Below are positions 12,445 through 23,790 of a stretch of DNA of 64,000 nucleotides, piece after piece. The notes beneath the pieces were generated by a model. It ran no database searches, was not told where the DNA came from, and saw nothing but the letters and a program-made list of their open reading frames with translations. The position numbers and the translations under genes are program-made. Source of the stretch: Notholithocarpus densiflorus (lineage: Eukaryota > Streptophyta > Magnoliopsida > Fagales > Fagaceae); NCBI GenBank assembly GCA_030021035.2, contig JARYZH020000153.1, positions 558,001-622,000 of the forward strand, given 5' to 3'. Position 1 is the first letter of the stretch. The number at the start of each line of letters is the position of its first letter.

Positions 12445-13454
12445 TTTTTTTTTTTTTTACTGTTTCTTGTTGTTCTTCCATGGCTGCTCCCTTCTTCTTT
12501 TATACTAGTCTTGGATGGCCTCAAAATTACCATATTTTCACTTTGCCTTGGTCTTGCTCTATGCGGTTCTTTCTTTTCTTCCTCTTGTTTCTCCTTGGGA
12601 ACTCATCCCTGAAAGTGCTTCTAGTTGTTTTCCTTTCGTAAGAGATGCCTTTTTCCTAAGCAATTCAAACATTGGTTGAGGTCAACGAGGATGGGTCTTC
12701 TCTCAAGGCTAGGAGAGGGTCATTTCGAAGGTTTCCCTAATTTGATAGGGACTCTGTGCTCTAAGCCTCTTTTCTAAAAATGCTATAGGTCCTTCTTTGA
12801 TTTTGGTGAACTTCTAAAGTGCATTGACCATTCTCTTTCCATTGTTATTTCCTTCTAGCCGAGGTTCCTCAAGCCTCTCCCTCATGGATTTGTTGGTTTT
12901 CAACCTAAGTCCCAAGGCTTGGTGGGATCATTTGTCCCTTCAATCCTTTCTCCCTAGGGAACTTGATCATTTCTGGTCGTTTCCCTGGTAAACCCTTCTT
13001 GGGCTCCCCCTCTTGATGAGCTGGTCTCATTCAAGGACCTCCTTCCTTGTACCCTTTTATTGGGTCATTTTGCACCTTGTTCAATGTGTTTTTTCCTTCT
13101 TTCTTTCATTGTTGGGCTTTTGGCCTCAATCTTCACGAATTCTCTTCCTTTTTGCAAAGTGTGCCATAGAACCATGGGACCTCCATACTTATGCGAGGCC
13201 CATGGCTTGGTTTTTGGGGCTGGGCTTATTCTTCTAATTTTTTGGGTATAAAAAAAATTGAAATTCTTCCATTAAGTATTTTCTAAATTTTCTTCATAAT
13301 TAAGTAATAATTAAAAAAAAAAATCTAAATTTTTATGAAACATAAACTTTTTATACTTTTTTTATGTCTGAAATTCTACATTTTTATTCATGCTTTAACC
13401 ATAATATAACACATAATATATATGGAAACTCTTTCCGTAATTAATATAACATAT
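11232..13454. other. intergenic; 5' region of the NdhV-like gene, microsatellites, no gene
   Basis: The first 120 bp upstream of the start codon are CT/TTC-rich, as in a plant leader read on the minus strand. At about 12402-12459 a (GTA)n-(GTT)n-(T)n compound microsatellite occurs. Between 12480 and 13250 both strands are open over short distances but no domain is recognisable; it may be old LTR sequence. Confidence 0.4.
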
Positions 13455-13908
13455 AGGCTGTGTTTGGCAATATGTAAAATGTTTTCCGAGTGTAAAATAT
13501 TTTCAGTTGAAAATATTTTATGTAAAGGAAAACATTTTCTATTGTTTGATTGTGCTGTGAAAATTACACCGGATAGTTATTTCTTGTGTTTGTTCTTGGA
13601 TGTAAAAAATTTCTATTCTTTGGAAAATGTAAGCCCAAGCCAGCCACCACCACAAGGACAAGCACAACCCACCACCACCCACACACCCACACTCCAAATC
13701 GGGAAAAGGAAAAAAAAACTGCCACCACTGCTCTATTGCAGTCACCGCCCACAGAAAATCCACCACTATCCACACAAAACCCACCACCACACAACACAAA
13801 AACCACCAAAACACCACCACCCACACCACCACCACAACAACAAAAAGATCAGAGATCAAAGAAAACGAAAATTAGACACAAAAATAAGTAAGAGGCTTGG
13901 TTTGGGTC

Positions 13909-14868
13909 TGTTAAGGACATATTTTATGTAATTGGCTAATCCTTTAACAAAACGCACTTTACTTGTAATTGGGTAGATCTAGGATGTGTTTAATACTTCA
14001 AAAAATAAGAGTTCAAGTCTAATATTGAAGCCATGCAAATTTGTCCAAGAAACAAGTGAAAAAGTGTTGATTCATTAAAACTCGACAGTTGCTCGACAGA
14101 TAACTATCTATCGAGATTTAATGAGGCTCGACAGATACTATCTATCGAGGTATCTATCGAGGATTACGAAATTCAGATTTCCAGATCTGATTTTCGGCTC
14201 ATGCTTATGTATTTGTGTAGGGTTTCTTTTCTCACAACCCTAAACATATATAAGACTTATTTTAAAGGCCGTCACATAAGAGAATATAAGGAGAACACAT
14301 GCAAAAGGTGACTGATGCCTTATTCTCTCTGAAAGAAGCTACTGTGTCTTTGCGCCTTAGGGTTTTGTAACCAAGTGTTTCTTGATCTTCATTGTTTATG
14401 AAGTGAAGAAATTTGCAGCCAATATCTTCTTCAAGTTGGTGTGTTAGTCACGTACTGAGAGCCGTACATCATTGGTTAGTCACGTACTGGGATCCGTGCG
14501 AAAAAGGTGGCGTTCATATATTGAAAAGTTCAGAGGTTCTAAAGCGGTAGAAGATTTCTGCTGTAAGTTCATCTACGGGAATTGTAGAGTCTAGGGACAA
14601 AGGTTTTGTACTAGATCTGAAACTTTTCTTTACTATAGTGGATTGCTTTTCGGGAAGATTTTCCCCTAGGTTTTTTACTGTAAAACTAGTTTGTTTCATT
14701 GGTTTTCCTGGGTCATCATATCTTGTCTTATTTATTTTTCTGCTGCATGATATTGACATGATATTGATGTTTGTTTGTTTTAACAAGATTTACTCATAAT
14801 AAATCTAATTAACAACTTGGGTTTAAAACTTGTTAATTCTATCAACTGGGGTCTAAATTTTCCCAACA
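13909..14868 (+). repeat. 5' LTR of the Copia-like element (960 bp)
   Basis: It runs from TGTTAAGG to CCCAACA. Near 14084-14165 it carries repeated CTCGACAG and its near-inverse CTATCGAG, which can pair into small hairpins. The 3' LTR (971 bp) differs by scattered substitutions and one extra 11-bp GCTGCTCGACA unit, which accounts exactly for the length difference. Confidence 0.92.
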
Positions 14869-14870
14869 AG

Positions 14871-14883
14871 TGGTATCAGAGCG
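14871..14883 (+). promoter_or_regulatory. primer-binding site of the Copia-like element
   Basis: TGGTATCAGAGCG matches the complement of the plant initiator methionine tRNA 3' end, the usual primer of Copia reverse transcription. It begins two bases after the LTR end. Confidence 0.92.
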
Positions 14884-14935
14884 AGTACACTCTGATTGGA
14901 TTAATTTCCTAAGTGTGATCCTTGACCCCGTTGTC

Positions 14936-16534
14936 ATGGATCGTGGACAATCTCTTTTGATTCCTCCTTTATTTGATGGGACTAATTATGCGTACTGGAA
15001 AGTTTGTATGAAAGTTTTTTTACAGGCTCTAGGTGAAAAAGTATGGTAAGCTGTTGAAGTTGGTTAGATTAAGCCAAAGGAAGCGCTAGTGGATTAGGAT
15101 GAAGCAACAATCAATGTGGCAAATTTCAACAGTAGGGCCTTGAATGCTTTGTTTTGTGGGGTGACCAATGAGGAATTCAAGAAAATATTATTAACGGAAG
15201 TTGCCAAGGAAGCATGGATCATTCTTGAGACCACCTATGAAGGTACCAAGGCAGTAAAGACTGTAAAGCTTCAAAGACTCACTAGTAGTTTTGAAGAAAT
15301 AAAGATGGAAGAGGATGAGACCTTTGATGAGTTCAATGCTAAACTCAAGGATATTGTGAATTCTGCTTTCAACCTTGGAGAATTTAAAGCAGAATCCAAA
15401 ATTGTTAGGAAAATTCTTAGGTCCTTACCTGAAAGATTTAATGTCAAGATCATTGCTATTGAAGAAGTAAAGGACATTGATCAAATTTCTTTGACTGAGC
15501 TTGTAGGTAACCTTCAAACCTATGAGATGGGATTAGGTTTAATGGAAAAATGTGGAAATAGTAGAAACTTGGCTCTTAAGAGTATAGAGGAAGAGATTGA
15601 GGACTTTGAAGATGAAGATGAACGTGCAGATGAAGATGAAGATGATGATGATGATGAGGATCTAACCTTCATAACTGATGAGATTATCAAGCTTCTTCAA
15701 TTTAGGAAAAAGGATAAGGGCAAACCTCCTAGGAAATCTAAATCCTCAAGGAAGGGCAAGAATGAGAAACCCCTCGTCCAGTGCCATGAGTGCAAAGGTT
15801 TTGGTCATATAAGGATATAGTGCCCAAACTATCTTATGAAGGAAAAGACCAAGAATTCAAAACATAAAGGGTTGGTTGCTACCTGGAGTGATATTGAGGA
15901 TGACTCTTCCGATGAGTGTATGGATGAATGTGGTCACTTTATAGTTTTTGCTGCCACAACCGATAAGGTGATTGTGGAGAGTGCTAGTGACAGTGAGGAT
16001 TCTTCTGATGATGAAGTACCCAAAAAGATGACATTTCAAGAAGCCTATGATAAGATATGTACTGAATTTATAAAATCTGAAAGGATTTCTCATCGTTGTA
16101 GAAAAGAGCTTAATGAGGTAAAAACTGGAAAAGTTGATCTATTAGTCAAACTAGATGAGACTACAAGGTTAGTTGAAACTCTTGTTGTGAAGAACATCTC
16201 ATTAGAAGAGAAGGTCAAGAATCTTGAGGTAGAGCTTAGTAAAGCTAGAACTCAATTAGAGAGGATGTTTAGTGCAAAGCTTAATGAGGTATTGAGTGTT
16301 CAAAAGCCTAGTTCTGACAAGGCTGGTTTAGAATATGTTGACTTCTCCGGTCTCTCCTCTTCCACGGCTTCTGGATCAAGGACTGTTTTTGTGCCTCAAT
16401 CTGAGAAAGGTAATAAAGGTATTAAATCCAAAACTGATTTGACTAATTCTAAATCCTTTGTTAGACCTTATGTTTGTCACCATTGTGGTGTTTCTGGACA
16501 CATTCGTCCTAATTGCTTTAAGTTGTATCCTTAA
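14936..16534 (+). pseudogene. Copia-type gag, broken by four nonsense codons
   Basis: A single frame of 533 codons opens with MDRGQSLLIPPLFDGTNYAY (14936) and ends at 16534. It contains a gag core (ANFNSRALNALFCGVTNEEF, EAWIILETTYEGTKAVK, IVRKILRSLPERF, LTELVGNLQTYE), an acidic Asp/Glu tract, a first CCHC zinc knuckle (CHECKGFGHIRI-stop-C), a coiled-coil-like middle, and a second knuckle CHHCGVSGHIRPNC near the C-terminus. Stops lie at 15047, 15065, 15095 and 15818, the last inside the first knuckle. Gag packages the element's RNA into particles. No protease domain follows. Confidence 0.88.
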
Positions 16535-18768
16535 AAGCAAGTGTCCAAACGGCCACAAGTTTCCTCTCAAGGACCTATATCTTTGTTTGGAGAGTTATTA
16601 AAAATTTTGAGTTTTTTAACTCAATTTCAGGAGAATTTTAAATTCTTCTATGTCCTTTAGTAGACATACTAGGACACGTGTCTTTTCATCTTCACGGCCA
16701 AAGACTCGTGCTGTGTGGATGAGAAAGGAGCCTAAAACTTAATTGTCTTTTCTGTTTGTCCTCTACTTTAATTCTTTCTATCTAAAGTAGGACTCTCTTT
16801 ACTTGATTTCTTATCTGTTTTTGGAATCATTCTTTCATGCATTTGCATCTTTCTATCAAGCCTTCATGCATATGCATCTTTCTTTCATGCTTTCATGTTA
16901 TTTGTCTGTTTTTGTTTGGTTGTTTAGTCTTTATTTTATTTTGTTTGTTTTTCAAAATAAAAAGAGAAAAATCAAAATCAGAAAAATACAAAAACAGTGT
17001 GTGTTTGTGTACATTGGTACTTGTGTACCTTGGATGGCCATTGAAACAAAGTTTTCTAAACTTTGTGTCTCTTATAGCTTAGATGAGCATCTCTATACAC
17101 AACTAAGCAAGTGAGTTTTGTGGCTCGTGTTTGTGATGAGTAAGGTTAAGTGATCTCTTTTACTTAATACTCGTATCATTCTTTTTGACGGGAAGAACTA
17201 GAAAATTCTAAGAGAAAGGCATAAATAACCATCTCACCACTGTTGCCCATCAATCATGAAATGACATTTGTATACTTCAGCATAGCAAAAGTGGAATGTC
17301 AAATACTTAACATAATTGGGTATTTCTTTTCTATTTCTTATATGCCCATGCACAGTTTGCTTAAAAGAAAAATATACAAAGAAAAATAAAAGCAAAAAGA
17401 ATCAAAATGCTTTATATATAATTGCAAGCGTGTATTCTAGGAGATGTGGGAGTTATAGAATGTACCTCGAAGGTGATAGTCTCCATCAAACAATTATGAT
17501 TATGTGTGAGTTAAAGTGATTTTCTCATATCTCAAATCGTCATAACATCTAAACACTTATGCAATCTTGCGATATTTTTCACACATAACACACAATATTC
17601 TTTATTACTTTTGATACATGTGCAGGTACAATGTGATTTGGCCATCACAAGGAATACATGTGTTAATGTATGCCCACTAAACTGTCTTAACTTGTTTTTG
17701 AAATATAAAATTGGTTAGACTTGTTTAGTATGTGTGTGTGTTTTGGGATCTAAATGCTTATCAATTTTATTGATGAGAGATGATTTTGAGAGGTTAAAAT
17801 TTTGTTTGGATCTTTGGTTGTGTAGCATGTTTGATTGCATTTATATATGTGTTTTTCTCTTCTTTGAAAAACTATTTTTAAGCAATCTCGACAGCTCCTC
17901 GTCACCTCTCGACACCTAGCTTATCTATCGAGCTCTTCAGTTGCTTTTTATCGCAATCTTGACACCTCTCGATAGCTAGGTAGATTGATTGAGCAACTTT
18001 CTGTCCCCTTGATAGCTTCTCGACAGATTCTCAATCCATCGAGGTTGGCTTCTACTCAATAACATCTTGATACCTCTCGATCTATCGAGATTTTCTTGTA
18101 TGCATTGTTTTTCACATGTTTTGCATCTTTCTATTATCCTGTCATCCATAGCATCTTATTTCATTACATTCATGCATTTATATGGATTCTTTGTACCCCC
18201 TTGATCATCTTTATGTTTCTCGGGTGAAACTTTCTAGTTTCTTGTACCTTTTGTCAATCATGACAAAAAGAGGGAGAAATTGTGGTTTCTTTTTTTAAGA
18301 TTCTACATGTTAGGAGGAGAAATACATGCCTCTGTAAGGGGGAGATGTGTTTCATCTTGTTAGAGGGAGTGCTTACTTCCTTCTTCTTGTACACCGGTCT
18401 TGTGACCATGTTTACATACATTGTGCTTATCTTTGATATATATATATATGATGATGTATGTTTTTTTCACCTATCTCTACATGTGTTGTTTCTTTTTTAT
18501 TTTTATACACTTGTTTCTTAATTGTATGTAATCTTTTATTTCTGTTTCACATTAAGATGCCTTAATGAGTTTTGTTTAAAGTGTTTCAGAAATACAGGTT
18601 GTCAAAGTTTTTTTGCTATGAACTCTCTTCTTGCAAATTTTTTCAAGAGTTTGTGTTAGGATAGATTTTATTGTATTCAACAAATGAATATGAGTTGAGT
18701 GATTTATGACTTCTCTCATACTTCATTTGTTTATTGTGGTTTTGTCACGGATTGCCAAATGGGGAGAT
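16535..18768 (+). other. non-coding internal region of the Copia-like element, ending in the purine tract
   Basis: No pol-derived motif is recognised in any frame. The region keeps features typical of sequence downstream of Copia pol: ATGACAAAAAGAGGGAGA (about 18259), GTAAGGGGGAGATG (about 18337), and TTTGTCACGGATTGCCAAATGGGGAGAT directly before the 3' LTR. At 17880-18080 it holds many degenerate copies of CTCGACAGC/CTATCGAG, the same words as in the LTRs. Confidence 0.7.
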
Positions 18769-19739
18769 TGTTAAGGACATATTTTATGTAATTGGCTAAT
18801 CTTTTAACAAAATGCATTTTACTTGTAATTGTGTAGATCTAGGATGTGTTTAATACTTCAAAGAATAAGAGTTCAAGTTTAGTATTGAAGCCATGCAAAT
18901 CTATCCAAGAAACATGTGAAGAAGTGCTGATTCATTAAAGCTCGACAGCTGCTCGACAGCTGCTCGACAGATAGCTATCTATCGAGGTTTAATGAGGCTC
19001 GACAGATACTATCTATCGAGGTATCTATCGAGGATTACGAAATTCAAATTTCTAGATCTGATTTTCAGCCCATGCTTATGTATTTGTGTAGGGTTTCTTT
19101 TCTCACAATCCTAGACATATATAAGGCTTATTTTAAAGGCCGTCACATAAGAGAATATAAGGAGAACACATGCAAAAGGTGACTGATGCCTTATTCTCTC
19201 TGAAAGAAGCTACTGCGTCTTTGCGCCTTAGGGTTTTGTAACCAAGTGTTTCTTGATCTTCATTGTTGATGAAATGAAGAAATTGGCAGCCAACATCTTC
19301 TTCAAGTTGGTGTGTTAGTCACGTACTGGGAGCTGTGCATCATTGGTTAGTCACGTACTGGGATCCGTGCGAAAAAGGTGGCGTTCATATATTGAAGAGT
19401 TCAGAGGTTTTGAAACGGTAGAAGGTTTTTGCTGTAAGTTCATCTACGGGGATTGTAGAGTCTAAGGACAAAAGTTTTGTATTAGATCTGAAACTTTTAT
19501 TTACTATAGTGGATTACTTTTCGAGAAGGTTTTCCCCCAGGTTTTTTACTGTAAAACTAGTTTGTTTCATTGGTTTTCCTGGGTCATCATATCTTGTCTT
19601 ATTTATTTTTCCGTTGCATGATATTGACATAATATTGATGTTTATTTGTTTTAACAAGGTTTACTCATAATAAATCTAATTAACAACTTGAGTTTAAAAC
19701 TTGTTAATTCTATCAACCGGGGTCTAAATTTTTTCAACA
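18769..19739 (+). repeat. 3' LTR of the Copia-like element (971 bp)
   Basis: It begins TGTTAAGGACAT directly after the purine tract and ends TTTTCAACA, followed by the second copy of the GGGTC target duplication. It matches the 5' LTR throughout, apart from point changes and the extra 11-bp unit near 18955-18965. Confidence 0.92.
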
Positions 19740-20390
19740 GGGTCAAAGAGAAAAAGTGAGATGAGAGAGAGTGCCGTGAGTGAGAGTGGAAGAGAGGGTG
19801 TGGTTCTTGAGTGAAGGCACTAGATCGGTGACATGCAATGTCCAAATCGGCCTTGGTTGGTTGGAGGGAAAGAGAGAGAAAGTAGATCGGTGAGTGAAGG
19901 AGACGAGATCGAGAGGAGACGATCTGACCCAGAGGGCGGTGGCGACGATTAGACCCGGTTTAATCTCTCTCTCTCTCTCGCTTTCTCTCTCTCTCTCTTT
20001 AGGTGTGTTAGCTTTCTCCCTTCCTTCCGCTTTGGCTTGGCATGAGTGAGCTTAGAGAGTGATTAGGAATTTTTTGAGGAAAGTGGAAATGGTTTGAAGG
20101 TAAATTAAGTGTGTAAAATGATTTACGGGTGTGGGGTGGGTATTTTACGGTCAACTGAAATCTATTTTCAATTTGATCGTAATTTCTTGTGTTGCCAAAC
20201 ACTAGCAATGGTGTAAAACAATTTCAAAAATTCAATTACACTCGAAACAAACGCAGCCATAGAGGCACACTTAACCCAAAATGTCTAAGTTCAATGGATA
20301 TGAGTTCAACTATGTTATATTAACTACTTATTCTTCTTATCATTATTCAACGTAAGACTTCACTCACATGTGTATACCCAACAACTAATA

Positions 20391-20585
20391 CTAATAAAGT
20401 CTATCATCCTTTGTCCATACCAAATCTTGATCCAATTCTTTAGCCGATTGAGCCAGTTGATGAGCTACCTTGTTGCAAAACTTTCGTGATTGTGACACTG
20501 TAATAGACCTGAAAGTTAAAAACATACTCTTTGTTCCCTGCAGCAGATGCCAACAGCTAGAATCATCATAATTAATGTCCATCAA
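20391..20585 (-). mobile_element. LINE RNase H-like relic
   Basis: Minus-strand translation gives FCNKVAHQLAQSAKELDQDLVW, resembling the end of the RNase H-like domain found after plant LINE reverse transcriptases (an N-x-A-H-x-LA signature followed by a W). Only about 65 codons remain and no flanking reverse transcriptase is seen. Confidence 0.6.
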
Positions 20586-21462
20586 TACTTTTGTAACTAT
20601 AGAGCTAACTCCCTCAAGGATTATGGAAAGAGAGAGAGAGAGTTGTAAATTTATAGTAAAATGAGGGGATAAGAAAAGTTAAAAATAAAGGAAGTTAAAG
20701 GGATATATGAATAGCGATATTAAGGTAAATAGAAGTGGGAAAATGAAAAGGTAAAAGGGAAGAAAAAAGTTGGAGAAAGTATAACAATAAGTTGAAAAAT
20801 TAATAAGGAAAAAAAAAATTAAAAAAAGAGAGAAAATAACGGATGATGTGACCGTTGATGTATCTTAATAGGAACATAATAACAATAAATGCTATGCTTT
20901 TAAATACAAAAAACAATCTCATGTCAATGGCTTTAGGGGAAAGCCACATCAACTAAAAAATTTAGTTGAAGATTTACTCAGCAAAAAACTAAAATCAAAC
21001 ATTTAAAAAAAAAAAAATTCTCTTATATATATATATATATATATATATTTTTAGAAGATTTTATATATTTTTCTTTTCTTTCGTTTCCAACTTCCCTTTT
21101 TTTTTTCTTCACATCTTTTTTTCTTACACTAGTTCAGTATTAATAGCATATTTAAGGAAATACAATATGTTAATAAGTGTTCAATTGTACTCATTAAGGA
21201 AGAATTAGGTAGATCCAGGAAATGACTTTCTTAAATTGAACCTCTAATTTCTTCACATTTAAAAACTGATGTGTTCGCAAATGACATATTTAATCGTCAA
21301 ATATAACAGCTCACAATTTATTTGATTAAATCATTTCACAATCCTTAACCATAAAAAAGAAAAACCAAAAAAAGAAAAAAAAAAGAAAAAAGAAAAAAAA
21401 GCAGCTTGATCAGTCGACCAATATTAACCCAAAATTAGTGTCAGTCTCTCTTTTGTTGGAAA
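20586..21462. other. intergenic spacer before the F-box gene
   Basis: It is AT-rich and contains GA and AT microsatellites (about 20622-20642 and 21026-21050) and A-rich tracts up to 21400. No gene is recognised. The promoter and leader of the F-box gene should lie in the last few hundred bases, but no clear TATA box stands out. Confidence 0.45.
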
Positions 21463-22640
21463 ATGTCCCAAAGTAAAGAAGAACTAGGACCATCCTCCGA
21501 CGCAGGACGAAGCGTAATGATCTCCCAGACGAAATCGTGTTGGAAATCTTAGCAAGGTTACCTGTGAAATCTCTCCTAAGATTCAGGTGCGTTTGCAAAC
21601 CCTGGTACTCTTCCATAGCCAAACCCAGTTTCATCTCCACCCACCATCTTAATCACAGTCATCACGGTTATGTCATGCACATTCCTAGGAATATTCCCGC
21701 ACATTCTTCTTCTCTCGCTTGCGACGGCGCATTTGAAACGATACCCAAGTTTAGAGTTCCCTTCACTTTTCAATCTCAGTTTTCCCGTTTTGTGGGTTCA
21801 TGTAATGGCATGTTGTGTTTCACTGGTCATGGATCAAAGTTTAATGATGTTTACTTGTGGAACCCCAGTATTAGAAAATTTAAGAGGTTGCCCAATAACC
21901 AGTTTCCTCTTCTGACATTCGGAATTGGGTATGATTCCCAGAATAATGACTTCAAGGTTGTTGGGATTTCACAGGCTTTTGCCAATCCTAGGCCTCCCCC
22001 TGAGGCTGAGGTGTTCTCATTAAGCTCGGATTCATGGAAAAGAGTTGAACTTGGAATCTCGTTGAGACCCAATCTTGTGTACTGCAATTTTATTGATTAT
22101 TTGCCATCACCATTTGTTAGTGGACGTTTGCATTGGATGTTTAAATTTTTAGATGATGGAGGTGGGCAAGGGAGGCGTTGTGCGGATTTGCTTTTATCAT
22201 TTCATGTCAATAGTGAGAAATTCAATGAGGTACCACTGCCTAATGAAGGAAGTTGTTTTACGAGATGTGTTACATCATTCAAGGGGAAGCTGGCTTTGAT
22301 TGAATTTAGAAGTGGTGCCCAACCATATAGCACGCTATGCTCCATTTGGGTGATGAGGGAGTATGGTGTGATTGATTCCTGGAATAAACTTCGTGTTCTA
22401 TCAATTGAAAATCTTCATGATTTCATTGGTTTCACCGAGTATGGCTTACATCTAGTTCGAAAAGGGCCTCGGCTGGCCTCTATCAACAGTAAATTAAAGA
22501 GGAAACATAAGTATGTTTTAATTGACCCCGAAACTCTACATGAGAAGGAGATTAGCACTCAAGCTGATTATCGTTTAGATGTAGCAACTTACATGGAGAA
22601 CCTTGCTTTACTAGATGGAAGAAATGTGGTATCTTACTAA
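21463..22640 (+). CDS. F-box protein (F-box-associated type), with an N-terminal frame break
   Basis: The long frame (codons from about 21477 to 22640) encodes an F-box, LPDEIVLEILARLPVKSLL followed by RFRCVCKPWYSSI, then the F-box-associated region with VGSCNGMLCF, VYLWNPSIRKFKRLP, FGIGYDSQNNDFKVV and VSGRLHWMF, and ends NVVSY-stop. Such proteins are the substrate-binding part of SCF ubiquitin ligases; the F-box contacts SKP1 and the C-terminal part binds an unknown target. The natural-looking start, ATG at 21463 (MSQSKEELGPSSDAGR...), is in a different frame: one missing base (or two extra) between 21463 and 21516 separates it from the F-box. No ATG is available in the F-box frame before the domain. 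It is therefore a recent pseudogene, a sequence error, or uses an unseen upstream exon. The gene is single-exon, as is common in this family. Confidence 0.8.
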
Positions 22641-23349
22641 GAAGATGGTGCTATGTGTATAAGAAGTGATGTCATTACAGGTATGGATGAATTGAAATCC
22701 TTGTCATGCTTTTACTTGTAGCAATAGGCATGTTAGTATTGTTAAAACCATAATTTTCTTCCCGGATTTATATGATCCTTTTATGGGTGTCGCTGTTATA
22801 TATTATATATTATATTTGAAATTTGTTTGTGGATGGTTGTTGCACACAGTTCACAAATAAAACCATCATTGGCCAACATAACCTTGTTTTCTTGTGTGTG
22901 TCTCTGCTGTAGTGGTAAAAAGAACTCAGAATAGCTTTACAACTCTTTTTTTTTCTCCTATATATTATATATAAAGTAATGGCAGAAGAAGTAGAGGGAG
23001 AATAAAAAGAAATGGGAAAAGAAAAGAAAAGAAAATGGTGCAGGAAATGTTGTCTTTCTTGGAGGGGAGGTTTGGTGGGCAAAGTAGTGGGGGGGGGGGG
23101 GGGGGGGGACTTGGAAGTTGGAACACAATCCCCAGTGTTCATGGGGTTTTTTTTTTGGAGAGAAAGGAATGCTTATTACTTTGACAGGCAGGATCTAAGT
23201 GTGGCCAAGTTGAAAATATATATTTTTTAAGTCCTTAAATGAGTGGACTTCATCTCCCATGTCCTCTCTTATTGGGCTTCTGAAGTATCTGGATTTTCTA
23301 CGTCTACATTAATCCTTTGTAGTAGTTTTTATTCCTATTTTTCTAAAGT
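22641..23349. other. F-box gene 3' UTR and spacer, with a 20-G run
   Basis: Sequence after the stop looks like 3' UTR. A run of 20 G lies at 23089-23108 within a purine-rich stretch. No further coding exon is recognised. Confidence 0.45.
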
Positions 23350-23790
23350 CCACTCGTATTCGGAATGGGTGTAATAGATTTCTAAAGTCATCAAGTTTGA
23401 GGAGGGTCACGGTTCTCGTATTCACTTTTGGCTTGATCCATGGTGTGGGAAGGTGATCCTTAAGGAGGTCTTTCCAGCACCATTTCAAATGGCCTGAAAT
23501 AAGGAGACTTACATGGTAGTCTATATGTGTTGGTATAACAAAGTTATTTATTGGGACATTCTCTTTACCGGATCAGTCCATGATTGGGAGATGGAGATTT
23601 TACAATATTTTCTTGTCCTTCTCTATTCCCATATAAATGACTGGATTTGTTGGACTCATGCTAGGAGTAGTATTTTTGAAGTTAAGTCCTACTGTAAGGC
23701 TCTTCTACAACTTACACGGAGAATGTCCACTATTTGTTCAAACTTGAAAACGACAAAAGTAGTAAGCAACAGGGTATTTTTTATGCTTGT
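23350..23790 (+). mobile_element. LINE reverse-transcriptase C-terminal relic
   Basis: Plus-strand frames give KFEEGHGSRIHFWLDPWCG, then KEVFPAPFQMA (about 23390-23495), followed after a stop by ILFTGSVHDWEMEI, FLVLLYSHI and FEVKSYCKALLQ. This is the usual order after the catalytic part of a plant LINE ORF2. It is broken by stops and frameshifts. Confidence 0.78.

Larger units (their letters stand above)
13909..19739 (+). mobile_element. Copia-like LTR retrotransposon with gag but no pol
   Basis: The element is bounded exactly: target duplication GGGTC at 13904-13908 and 19740-19744, LTRs beginning TGTTAAGGACAT and ending CAACA, a primer-binding site TGGTATCAGAGCG two bases after the 5' LTR (14871-14883, complementary to the initiator Met tRNA) and a purine tract AAATGGGGAGAT before the 3' LTR. 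Internally only gag is seen (14936-16534). Nothing resembling protease, integrase, reverse transcriptase or RNase H occurs in the 2.2 kb that follow. Mobilisation would need enzymes from a full-length relative. Confidence 0.92.
13455..20258. mobile_element. TIR (MITE-like) element, split by a retrotransposon
   Basis: The left end starts GGCTGTGTTTGGCAA (13456) and the right end is the inverse of GGCTGCGTTTGTTTCG (ending about 20258). Inside both ends, TGTAAAA and GTTTGGCAA motifs recur in inverted order. Removing the LTR retrotransposon (13909-19739 plus one 5-bp duplication) joins about 454 bp and 514 bp into one element of roughly 970 bp. Its interior includes a CCACC-rich stretch (about 13630-13850). 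The flanks offer at most a 3-bp ATA duplication, so the superfamily is not settled. Confidence 0.6.

Noticed and set aside
13564..13891. Long overlapping frames rich in Pro/Thr/His on plus and Val/Gly/Trp on minus
   Set aside because: They arise from a CCACC-rich low-complexity stretch inside the TIR element; all frames are open at once and none has a domain.
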